A stretch of 12,529 nucleotides of DNA from WLMZ01 sp037139095 (GTDB lineage Bacteria > Actinomycetota > Acidimicrobiia > Acidimicrobiales > Ilumatobacteraceae): positions 1-12,529 of the forward strand of contig JBAXHD010000059.1 in assembly GCA_037139095.1 (NCBI GenBank), in the 5' to 3' direction. This document shows positions 6,496 through 12,529 of this stretch, in pieces. The notes under the pieces are model-generated. The model was not told where the DNA came from. It made no database searches and saw only the letters and a list, made by a program, of their open reading frames with translations. The stretch's first letter is position 1, and each line of letters begins with the position of its first letter. A program made the translations under genes and the position numbers.

Positions 6496-7238
6496 GCGCA
6501 CACCAGCGTCTTGCTGGACGACGCATTCTCGTGATCGGCGCTTCGTCGGGTCTTGGTGAAGCGCTGGCATTGGCGTGCGCTCAGGCAGGGGCCACGGTTA
6601 CGGTGTCGGCTCGCCGCGCCGATCGACTCGACGACTTGGTGCAACGCATGGGCAGCGGGTTCGCCTTCGCTGGCGACGCCACCCTCGCTCACGATGCGCA
6701 GCGAGTGGCAACCCAAGCGGCGCAAGCCATGGGCGGCATCGACGTGATGGTGTACATGGCTGGCTACGGCGTGTTGCAAGAACTCAAACACACCGATGTC
6801 GACACGTGGGTCGATGTGTTCAAGCTCAATGTCATCGGCGCCAATTTGGCCGCCGCTGCGTCGCTCGATCACGTTGGTCGCAACGGCCTCATCGCCTTCG
6901 TTTCTTCGCGCACGGTGTTCGATTCAAACGCTCACTTCGCCACATACTCGGCTACAAAGGCCGCGCTGAATCAGTGCATTCGCACATGGAAGGTCGAACA
7001 TCCCGATCGGCGCTTCTTGCGCATCATGATGGGCAACGCGCAGCCCACCGAGTTCGTTAACCAAATGGGCCTCGAGCGTCTCGGTGCCGCTCTGAAGATT
7101 TGGGGCACGCAAGCGTTGCCCGGCGGATTCATGGAGCCCGCCGATGTGGGTGTGTCGCTGGCATCGTCGTTCGCCACAATGCTCGACCATCCTGAAATCG
7201 ACGTCTCCGAAATCCAACTCGACGCGCGTCAGGTGTAA
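6492..7238 (+). CDS. Short-chain dehydrogenase/reductase, divergent second SDR
   Basis: A 248-residue SDR whose GTG start overlaps the ALDH stop by 4 bp (GTGA). The cofactor loop GASSGLG is at 16-22, followed by an acidic/basic pattern (SARRADRL) that suggests NADP(H) preference. The active site is Ser139, Tyr152 and Lys156 (YSATK), with the canonical Ser-Tyr spacing of 13. Two features set it apart from the first SDR: the usual NNAG is replaced by YMAGYG, and after the active site it reads RRFLRIMMGNAQPTEF where classical SDRs have the IRVNxIxPG motif. The C-terminus also lacks the common VDGG ending. It is therefore probably a non-classical SDR acting on a different intermediate. It is the last gene of the rightward operon and runs into a hairpin before the convergent alcohol dehydrogenase. 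Confidence 0.9.
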   Translation: MSAHQRLAGRRILVIGASSGLGEALALACAQAGATVTVSARRADRLDDLVQRMGSGFAFAGDATLAHDAQRVATQAAQAMGGIDVMVYMAGYGVLQELKHTDVDTWVDVFKLNVIGANLAAAASLDHVGRNGLIAFVSSRTVFDSNAHFATYSATKAALNQCIRTWKVEHPDRRFLRIMMGNAQPTEFVNQMGLERLGAALKIWGTQALPGGFMEPADVGVSLASSFATMLDHPEIDVSEIQLDARQV

Positions 7239-7260
7239 CGACGCGCTCGCAACCGCGAAC

Positions 7261-7299
7261 TGGCGGCGTAGACGCCCGTGAGGGGCTCGTGCGCCGCCA
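7261..7299. terminator. Bidirectional hairpin between convergent genes
   Basis: TGGCGGCG (7261-7268) pairs perfectly with CGCCGCCA (7292-7299). Inside the loop a second stem, GCCC (7274-7277) with GGGC (7283-7286), gives a stacked hairpin. It fills the 81-bp gap between the SDR stop at 7238 and the alcohol dehydrogenase stop at 7320. There is no T-tract on either side, so it is a GC-rich actinobacterial-style terminator at best, inferred from position and structure. Confidence 0.5.
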
Positions 7300-7319
7300 C
7301 TTCCCAGGCGATCGGGCCG

Positions 7320-8453
7320 CTACTTGATCGAGCGGGACAACGAGTCGGCGCCGCGAATGCCATCGAGGATCATGCTTGCGTTCACCGTGAACGGCTCGTT
7401 GTGAGCTGTTTCGCCGGTGGCCACCGTGCGCGCCGCAATGACTCGAAGCAGGTCGAGGTCTGCGTCGGCCAGGCCAACCTCGGCTAATGAAGTGGGCAGA
7501 CCCACTGCTCGGCTGAACCGCACGACATCGACAAACTCGCTGTGCGGGCGGCCCTCGACTACCAACTGCACCAAGAGTCCGAATGCAACCTTCTCGCCGT
7601 GCAGATACGAGTGGGTGCTTTCGGCCGTGGTGAGTCCGTTGTGTACCGAGTGGGCGATAGCGAGTCCGCCCGATTCAAAGCCGAGGCCTGAGAGCAACGT
7701 GTTTGCTTCAACAATGCGTTCGAGCGCTGGAGTTACCGAGTTGGCGCGCACTGCCGCAAGAGCGGCGGGTCCGTCGGCGAGCAGTGTTTCGTAACACAAC
7801 TTGGCGAGAGCCTCGGCGGTGCGAGTGGTGGCGCCCTGCAGTTGGTTTGGACGATGGGCCTCGATCACGGTGCGCGCCTCGAACCATGTGGCGAGAGCGT
7901 CGCCCATACCGCCTACGAGGTAACGCGCCGGCGCCGCGGCGATGATGGTGGTGTCGACGAGCACGAGGTCGGGGTTGCGTCGATAAAAGAGATAGCGATC
8001 GAAGGATCCGTCGGCGCCATACACCACCGACAACGCGCTGCACGGGGCATCGCTCGATGCGAGGGTGGGACAGTTCACGGCGCTGATCGCGCACTCCGCA
8101 GCGATGGCGCGTGAGGTGTCGAGCGCCTTGCCGCCGCCAGCTCCGATCACCGTGGTTGAGCCCGCTGCTCGCGCCGCTGCGACGCCAGCATCGATTTCGT
8201 CTTGCGTGCACTCGCCGTTGAAACGATGCACCACATATGGAATGCCCGCGCTGCCAAGAGTGCTTGCCCACGTGGCGCCGAGTTCGGCTTCGATGCGTGC
8301 GCTCGCCACGATGAGTGCAGGGCCGGTGAGTCCCATTGCCGACAACACAGAGCCGAGCTCGGCGGTTGCGTTGGCGCCCTGCACGTAACGAGAGGGGGCG
8401 CAGAACACAGCCAGCCTTGGCTTGGGTGTGTTGGGGTCTTCGTAGACGGTCAT
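7320..8453 (-). CDS. Iron/zinc-containing alcohol dehydrogenase, glycerol dehydrogenase-like
   Basis: The product is 377 residues, close to the usual length of glycerol dehydrogenases and related metal-dependent alcohol dehydrogenases. The NAD-binding loop is GAGGGK (104-109), followed by ALDTSR. Metal ligands at the positions expected for GldA-type enzymes are Asp185 (GGMGDALATWFEA), His268 (AHSVHNGLT) and His285 (HGEKVAFG). That last motif, the TLASSDAPCSALSVVY segment and the DTTIIAAAPARYL segment are close to the GldA pattern. Such enzymes convert glycerol or other vicinal diols and 2-hydroxyketones with NAD. It is transcribed leftward, against the second SDR, and has its own upstream gap of 55 bp with an AAAGGG site before the ATG, so it is not in the P450 or TetR operons. 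It may be a separate polyol gene. The alternatives glycerol-1-phosphate dehydrogenase and maleylacetate reductase seem less likely given the HGEKVAFG context. Confidence 0.88.
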   Translation of the reverse strand: MTVYEDPNTPKPRLAVFCAPSRYVQGANATAELGSVLSAMGLTGPALIVASARIEAELGATWASTLGSAGIPYVVHRFNGECTQDEIDAGVAAARAAGSTTVIGAGGGKALDTSRAIAAECAISAVNCPTLASSDAPCSALSVVYGADGSFDRYLFYRRNPDLVLVDTTIIAAAPARYLVGGMGDALATWFEARTVIEAHRPNQLQGATTRTAEALAKLCYETLLADGPAALAAVRANSVTPALERIVEANTLLSGLGFESGGLAIAHSVHNGLTTAESTHSYLHGEKVAFGLLVQLVVEGRPHSEFVDVVRFSRAVGLPTSLAEVGLADADLDLLRVIAARTVATGETAHNEPFTVNASMILDGIRGADSLSRSIK

Positions 8454-8496
8454 GGGTGGGCCCTTTCAGTGCAGTGGCGGCACCGTACACAACCGA

Positions 8497-8515
8497 GGAG
8501 TAAGCGTGTTACTCC
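8497..8515 (-). terminator. Hairpin at the stop codon of the ACT-domain gene
   Basis: GGAGTAA (8497-8503) and TTACTCC (8509-8515) form a perfect 7-bp stem with a 5-base loop. Read leftward, the stem begins just before the TAA stop at 8509-8511, includes it, and is followed by a moderately T-rich stretch (TCGGTTGTGT). It could end the ACT-gene transcript before the alcohol dehydrogenase gene. There is no uninterrupted T-run, so the call is tentative. Confidence 0.4.
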
Positions 8516-9180
8516 AACGAATAGCTCAGTGGCGACCCGCTTGCAACGAGTGCCATTGCGACAATGCGGGCGATGAGCGAGAGGTGTTGGCGTTCGCGCA
8601 GCCGGAAGGCTCCGCGTTGGCGGCTCAGCACGATGGTGGCATCGAGCCCCGAGATAGGCGCCCATGCAATGTCGGCCGGTGTGTGCTCTTGGGCGATGTC
8701 GGGTGGAAGGTGGCTGGACCCATCGAGAAAGGCCGATACCCATTGCAGATCGGGTAACTCACCCGAGCGTGCAATAGGTGAAGCGTTGGCTGCATCTGTG
8801 GCGTTGGTGATCACACACCAGTCGGCGTGGAGCAGTTTGCGCAGCAGAGCGCACGCTGCGTCGAGACGGTTGGGTTCGTCGGTTTCCATGATTCGCGCAG
8901 CGACATCGAGCGCCAGCACGCTTTGCTCTGAGCGATCTGTCTCAACGGGATACACGTCTTCGATGGTGACGCCATCAACGCGGCCTACAGCGCTGATCAA
9001 CGCATCGAGGCTCGCGTCTGCGGGTAGTGACACGGTCAGTTCGTCGATGGCCATGCTGGCGCCGCGCTCGAGGATTTCGATGCCGATGACGTCGCCACCA
9101 ACCTGGCCGATGGCGGCTGCAACTCGACCAAGAGTTCCGGGTATGTCTGGAAGCCAGAGACGCATCACCACTGTGGGCAT
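8509..9180 (-). CDS. ACT-domain protein with probable C-terminal GAF-like domain
   Basis: The product is 223 residues. Residues 1-75 form an ACT domain: VVMRLWLPDIPGTLGRVAAA followed by GGDVIGIEILERG. This is the classic small-molecule-binding beta-alpha-beta start with DxPGxLGxV, common in amino-acid-responsive regulators. The second half (about 105-223) has a helix, a WCVITN strand, then AWAPISG-LDATIVLSRQRGAFRLRERQHLSLIARI, the usual last strand and helix of a GAF domain. I therefore read an ACT-GAF fusion, probably a cytosolic ligand-sensing protein without catalytic or DNA-binding parts. I start at the ATG at 9180, immediately before the first ACT strand. An ATG at 9219 would add 13 residues, and the frame stays open further upstream. 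It stands alone, divergent from sbcD. The ACT part is clear; the GAF part is less certain. Confidence 0.82.
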   Translation of the reverse strand: MPTVVMRLWLPDIPGTLGRVAAAIGQVGGDVIGIEILERGASMAIDELTVSLPADASLDALISAVGRVDGVTIEDVYPVETDRSEQSVLALDVAARIMETDEPNRLDAACALLRKLLHADWCVITNATDAANASPIARSGELPDLQWVSAFLDGSSHLPPDIAQEHTPADIAWAPISGLDATIVLSRQRGAFRLRERQHLSLIARIVAMALVASGSPLSYSLE

Positions 9181-9292
9181 GCGGATGACATTACCGAGTC
9201 GACGTTTCCGGTGAAGCATGATTTTGTTGCTCGCATGTGAACAAAACTCGTCGGTGTCTAGGGCGACGTCACACTCTGTGCAGGTACGTGCG

Positions 9293-9320
9293 TTGTCTCT
9301 ACTGATGCGAGCAGTATGGT
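9293..9320 (+). promoter_or_regulatory. Candidate sbcDC promoter
   Basis: TTGTCT at 9293-9298 and TATGGT at 9315-9320 each match the sigma-70-type consensus at four of six bases with a 16-bp spacer, about 40 bp before the sbcD ATG. This rests on motif resemblance only. Confidence 0.35.
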
Positions 9321-9350
9321 TCGCCGACCGCATGGCGGTTGCAAGTACAC

Positions 9351-9355
9351 AGGAG
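9351..9355 (+). promoter_or_regulatory. Ribosome binding site for sbcD
   Basis: AGGAG lies five bases before the ATG at 9361 and supports that start rather than an in-frame GTG or ATG farther upstream. Confidence 0.75.
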
Positions 9356-9360
9356 TCCAG

Positions 9361-10533
9361 ATGCGAATACTTCACACCAGCGATTGGCACCTCGGCCGAA
9401 GCTTTGGAGCAGTTTCGTTGGCCGATGATCAGCAACAGTTCATTACGTGGATGATCGCCGAAGCAACTGCGCGCGGGGTCGATCTTGTGGTGATTGCCGG
9501 CGACATCTTTGATCGGGCAATTGCGCCCACCGAGGCAGTGGTGATGTTTCGCAAGGCGCTGCGCGACCTGCAGGTCGCCGGCATCACAGTGGCGGTCATT
9601 ACCGGTAACCACGATGGCGCCGACCGAGTCTTTGCATACGACGATCTGCTCGACCTCAGCGGTGTGTATATCCGTGGCGGCTACTCGAAGCTCGGCGAGG
9701 TCATCACGCTCACCTTCGCTGACGGCCCGCTCGATCTCGTGATGCTTCCCTTCCTCGATCCGCAAGCCGCCCCCGACGATGTTTCTGAGGGCGCTGGCGA
9801 GGTCATTGCCGATGCCTCCGAGCGCCGCAGGGCGCGCACACATCAATCCGTACTCGCAGCGGCTATCACCGAAGCGATTCCATCGCTTTCCGCTCCGCGC
9901 TCGCTGGCGATCTCGCATGCATACGTAGCCGGCGCCACGGTCAGCGACTCAGAGCGGCAACTCACTATTGGCGGTACAGGCACTGTCGATGCCGCGTTGT
10001 TCGACCAGTTTTCATACACCGCACTTGGCCATCTCCATCGCCCGCAAACTGTTGGTGGTCGCGCCACGGTGCGCTATTCGGGTACACCGCTTGCGTATTC
10101 GTTCTCTGAAGAGCACGCCAAGAGCATTGAGATCATCGACATGGATGCGCAGGGCGCGTGCGTTATCGAATCCGTGGCCATTCCGGTGGGCCGTCCGGTG
10201 CTCACGGTCACTGGTCTCATCGACCAACTGCTGCAGGCTGTGCCCACCAGAGAGGCGCAGCGTTCGTTGGTGCGCGCCATCATCACCGATCCGGGCGTTG
10301 TGCTCGATGCCAAACAGCGATTGTTGGCGTTGTATCCGCACGTGGTTGAGATTGTGCTCAGCCCGCCCATCATCAGCGGGGGCGATGGTGAAACGCCGCT
10401 CGACCGCAACGTGGTCACGGCGAGCGAAGCGGCCGAACAATTCTGGTTCGCGTCCACCGGTAGCGAGCCCTCAGCTGAGCAACGTGTGTTGCTGCATGCT
10501 GCCATCGCCGACGCCGAATTGAGGGCAGTCTGA
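9361..10533 (+). CDS. sbcD: Exonuclease subunit SbcD (Mre11-type)
   Basis: The nuclease subunit of the SbcCD complex, which removes hairpins and protein-blocked DNA ends and acts in double-strand break processing. The 390-residue protein begins directly with the metal-binding phosphoesterase motif HTSDWHLGR (Asp8, His10). It continues with GDIFDR (Asp48), GNHDG (Asn83, His84, Asp85), SHAYVAG (His186) and GHLH (His224, His226), the full calcineurin-like set that binds two Mn2+ ions. The C-terminal part (about 270-390) would form the capping domain and SbcC-binding tail. The start at 9361 is fixed by an AGGAG site and by the position of the first motif. The stop overlaps the sbcC ATG by one base (TGATG), the usual arrangement for this pair. 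The family is certain from motifs and partner. Confidence 0.96.
   Translation: MRILHTSDWHLGRSFGAVSLADDQQQFITWMIAEATARGVDLVVIAGDIFDRAIAPTEAVVMFRKALRDLQVAGITVAVITGNHDGADRVFAYDDLLDLSGVYIRGGYSKLGEVITLTFADGPLDLVMLPFLDPQAAPDDVSEGAGEVIADASERRRARTHQSVLAAAITEAIPSLSAPRSLAISHAYVAGATVSDSERQLTIGGTGTVDAALFDQFSYTALGHLHRPQTVGGRATVRYSGTPLAYSFSEEHAKSIEIIDMDAQGACVIESVAIPVGRPVLTVTGLIDQLLQAVPTREAQRSLVRAIITDPGVVLDAKQRLLALYPHVVEIVLSPPIISGGDGETPLDRNVVTASEAAEQFWFASTGSEPSAEQRVLLHAAIADAELRAV
10521..10525 (+). promoter_or_regulatory. Ribosome binding site for sbcC inside sbcD
   Basis: GAGGG lies seven bases before the sbcC ATG at 10533, within the last codons of sbcD. It supports that start and independent re-initiation at the overlapping junction. 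Confidence 0.6.
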
Positions 10534-12529
10534 TGCGCCCGCTCCGTCTTGAGTTCCAAGCCTTTGGGTCATTCCCAGGCAAGCAGGTTGTCGACTTTAA
10601 AGAACTTGGGCAGCGCGGGCTGTTCGTCGTTACCGGGCCCACGGGCACCGGCAAGACAACCGTGTTCGATGCCATGGTGTATGCGTTGTATGGGGCCCTT
10701 CCTGGTGGACGATCTGCCGACGGCGACGCCCGATCGCACCACGCAGCAGCCGATGTCGAGACCTACGCGACCCTTGAGTTCGAAGTCGATGGAGTGCGGT
10801 ACAGCGTTCATCGATCTCCCAAGTGGGACAAGCCCAAGAAGAACGGTTCTGGCACCACGTCCGATGGGCCCCACGCGTCTCTTGTCAAGCTGATCGACAA
10901 AGCCACCGAGTCGTTGGCCACCGGTTCCACGAACGTAGCGACGAAGTGCAAAGAACTCGTTGGCCTCGATGGCACGCAGTTCCAGCGCGTGGTCTTGCTG
11001 CCGCAGGGCAAGTTCACAGATTTTCTCATTGCCCCCGAAGCAGATCGGGAGAAATTGCTGCGTCAGTTGTTTAGCGGCGAGGTATTCGAGGAAGCCACAA
11101 AGCATCTCAAGCGACAGATGGACAAACTCAACGGTCAGGTCTCCGACGTCGATATCCAAGTTCAGCACCACCGCACCAACGCGGTCGACTCGCTGGCCGA
11201 TGTCCGTGAGGCATGGATGCCCGAACTCGACGATCCCAAAGTCGATCTCAATGGCGCTCCACTTGCAGAGGCATCCGATGATCGTCTGCGCGAGCTCATC
11301 GAACTGCTCGCTCCGGTTCGCAGACAACGCGACACACAGGTGAAAACCTTGCAGGCGGCAGCTACGAAGGCGACAGCCGATCTCACCGAAGCCGAGGGCG
11401 AGGCCAAGCGTTTCAACGACGCCGTTTCTGTCACCAGCGATCTCGCTGTACTCGAGCGACAACGCGAATCAGTGGCTGCCAACGAACAGCTTGTGGCGGC
11501 ATCCCAGCGAGCGCGCCCCGTGTTCGAACTGGCGGGCAAGCTCGAGCTCGCGCGCAGCGATGCTGAACAAGCACAGTCGAAGCTCGCTGAGTTCAGCACG
11601 GCTGTGACCCGGGGCTTCGAAGCACTTGACCTTGCGTCGCCGGCGTTGGACGCTGCAGCCGTTGCTGCTGCGGTGCAGGCTGCGGCTACTGATTTTGCTG
11701 CAGATCGCGAGACTCTCAACCAGGCAGCTCATGCTGCCTCCGAAGCCGCCGAGGCGGAAGCTGCCGTTATCGCAGCCAACGATGCGCATCAGATTCTGGA
11801 GGCCTCGATCACGTCGTTGCAGGCAGGTATCGATGAGCTCGGTCGCCAGGTTGCCGTGCTTGCGCCCGCGGCATCATCGGTCGACCGACTCGAGCGAGAA
11901 GTCGACACCGCCAGCGCTCGCGTCGACCAGCGCGACAAGCTTGAGCGTGCATTGGCCGCCCTGCCTGTCGCGAACGAGTCCGAGGCGCAGGCGAAGCTCA
12001 CGTACGAGTCGGTAATGGCTCAATTCGTTCTCACCACCGCTCCGCGCCTTGCCGAAGAACTCGTCGACGGTGAACCATGTTCGGTGTGCGGCTCGCCTGA
12101 GCATCCGCATCCCGCTCAAGTGGTCGATGGTGAGTCTGTCGATCACGACGATGTCGACAGCGCCCGCGGGGTCTGGTCTCGCGCTACCGAAGAGGTGCAG
12201 AAGCTCGGCATCACCATCGAAGGACTTCGCGAAGTCCTCGCAGAGAGTGCCGACATCTCAGTGGCACACCTTGCAACGGCGCTCAGTGACCTCGTCAAGT
12301 CGTTGGCAGAGGCGCGATCGGCTGCTGCCGAAGTGGTTCACCTGCAGCGTCGGATCGACGCTGAGAACGCTCGGCTCCTGGCTGAGCAGGGATCAGAGCG
12401 CAGCGCTTCGTTGCTCCTGAATGAATTGCAGACCATCGCCAAAGCAAAGCGCAAGGATGCCGATCGGCTGGGCGACGTAGCGGCGGCGATCGACGCAGAA
12501 GCGCTCGACGCAAAGCTGATCATCGTTGG
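10533..12529 (+). CDS. sbcC: Exonuclease subunit SbcC (Rad50-type SMC ATPase), N-terminal part
   Basis: This is the ATPase and tether subunit of SbcCD. The window contains 665 codons from the ATG at 10533, with no stop, and the gene continues past the edge. The N-terminal nucleotide-binding half has RPLRLEFQAFGSFPGKQVVDF and the Walker A motif GPTGTGKT (35-42). The Q-loop region QFQRVVLLPQGKF, with Gln158, is followed by FLIA and REKLLRQLFSGEVF, as in other SbcC proteins. A long alanine-, glutamate- and arginine-rich coiled coil follows. The zinc hook is CSVC (Cys516-Cys519, CSVCGSPEHPHP), where two SbcC arms dimerise around Zn2+. After it the descending coiled coil begins. The C-terminal ABC signature, Walker B and the rest, roughly 350 residues if the hook is central, are outside the window. 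Co-translated with sbcD through the TGATG overlap. Confidence 0.95.
   Translation, partial: MRPLRLEFQAFGSFPGKQVVDFKELGQRGLFVVTGPTGTGKTTVFDAMVYALYGALPGGRSADGDARSHHAAADVETYATLEFEVDGVRYSVHRSPKWDKPKKNGSGTTSDGPHASLVKLIDKATESLATGSTNVATKCKELVGLDGTQFQRVVLLPQGKFTDFLIAPEADREKLLRQLFSGEVFEEATKHLKRQMDKLNGQVSDVDIQVQHHRTNAVDSLADVREAWMPELDDPKVDLNGAPLAEASDDRLRELIELLAPVRRQRDTQVKTLQAAATKATADLTEAEGEAKRFNDAVSVTSDLAVLERQRESVAANEQLVAASQRARPVFELAGKLELARSDAEQAQSKLAEFSTAVTRGFEALDLASPALDAAAVAAAVQAAATDFAADRETLNQAAHAASEAAEAEAAVIAANDAHQILEASITSLQAGIDELGRQVAVLAPAASSVDRLEREVDTASARVDQRDKLERALAALPVANESEAQAKLTYESVMAQFVLTTAPRLAEELVDGEPCSVCGSPEHPHPAQVVDGESVDHDDVDSARGVWSRATEEVQKLGITIEGLREVLAESADISVAHLATALSDLVKSLAEARSAAAEVVHLQRRIDAENARLLAEQGSERSASLLLNELQTIAKAKRKDADRLGDVAAAIDAEALDAKLIIV

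Larger units (their letters stand above)
9181..9360. other. Divergent intergenic region between the ACT-domain gene and sbcD
   Basis: These 180 bp must hold the promoters of both flanking genes. Rightward, TTGTCT (9293-9298) and TATGGT (9315-9320), 16 bp apart, are a plausible sbcD promoter. I see no actinobacterial LexA-type GAACnnnnGTTC box. On the minus strand the ACT reading frame stays open through the whole region, possibly from antisense composition alone. Confidence 0.5.

Noticed and set aside
8516..8540. tRNA-like string ATAGCTCAGTGGC
   Set aside because: It resembles a D-loop only; no acceptor stem, anticodon arm or T-arm can be drawn, and it lies inside the ACT-gene coding sequence.
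9181..9918. Long leftward open frame through the sbcD 5' half, in frame with the ACT gene
   Set aside because: Most of it is antisense to the strongly supported sbcD coding sequence and shows no domain before the ACT region; only the short part in 9181-9334 is kept as a low-interest finding.
10533..12529. Repetitive alanine/glutamate-rich stretch considered as a low-complexity or repeat region
   Set aside because: It is the coiled-coil arm expected of SbcC, ending at the zinc hook; no DNA-level tandem repeat is visible.

Overview
The window is chromosomal DNA of a high-G+C bacterium, most likely an actinomycete and possibly a member of the Acidimicrobiia. The grounds are the roughly 60% G+C, the dense packing, the 1-4 bp start/stop overlaps, the weak or absent Shine-Dalgarno sites at several genes, an apparently leaderless promoter, and the mix of families (a SARP-type regulator, P450, PhyH oxygenase, BetI-like TetR regulator and SbcCD). 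The taxon is inferred from style, not from a marker gene. I saw no mobile element, CRISPR array, tRNA or rRNA.

Left half (about 1-7240): two divergent operons of oxidative enzymes leave a compact shared control region at about 3602-3656. The leftward operon reads cytochrome P450, then a 3-hydroxyisobutyrate-dehydrogenase-family oxidoreductase, a carboxymuconolactone-decarboxylase-family protein and a PhyH-type Fe(II)/2-oxoglutarate oxygenase. It ends with the first 50 codons of a SARP/BTAD transcriptional regulator cut by the window edge. The rightward operon reads TetR regulator, SDR dehydrogenase, aldehyde dehydrogenase and a second SDR, every junction being a 1-4 bp overlap. The set reads as an oxygenation-plus-stepwise-oxidation route (hydroxylation by P450 and/or PhyH, alcohol to carbonyl by SDR, aldehyde to acid by ALDH) under TetR control. 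The substrate cannot be read from the sequence.

The control region is the most interesting short stretch. It holds a near-perfect 12-bp inverted repeat whose arms carry the same box, GCTACAGT, facing outward as a -10-like element on each strand, and a 16-bp operator-like palindrome between them. Six bases beyond the box lies the P450 ATG on one strand and, on the other, an ATC in frame with the full TetR DNA-binding domain. This suggests mirrored leaderless transcripts and a non-canonical TetR start.

Middle (7320-9180): a leftward iron/zinc alcohol dehydrogenase of the glycerol dehydrogenase type converges on the second SDR across a GC-rich hairpin. Upstream of it lies a leftward gene with an N-terminal ACT domain and a probable GAF-like C-terminal domain, which has its own hairpin at the stop codon.

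Right end (9361-12529): sbcD and sbcC (the Mre11/Rad50-type nuclease pair) overlap by one base. sbcC is open to the window edge and includes its Walker A motif, a long coiled-coil arm and the CxxC zinc hook. This is ordinary housekeeping DNA repair and probably marks the boundary of the metabolic island.
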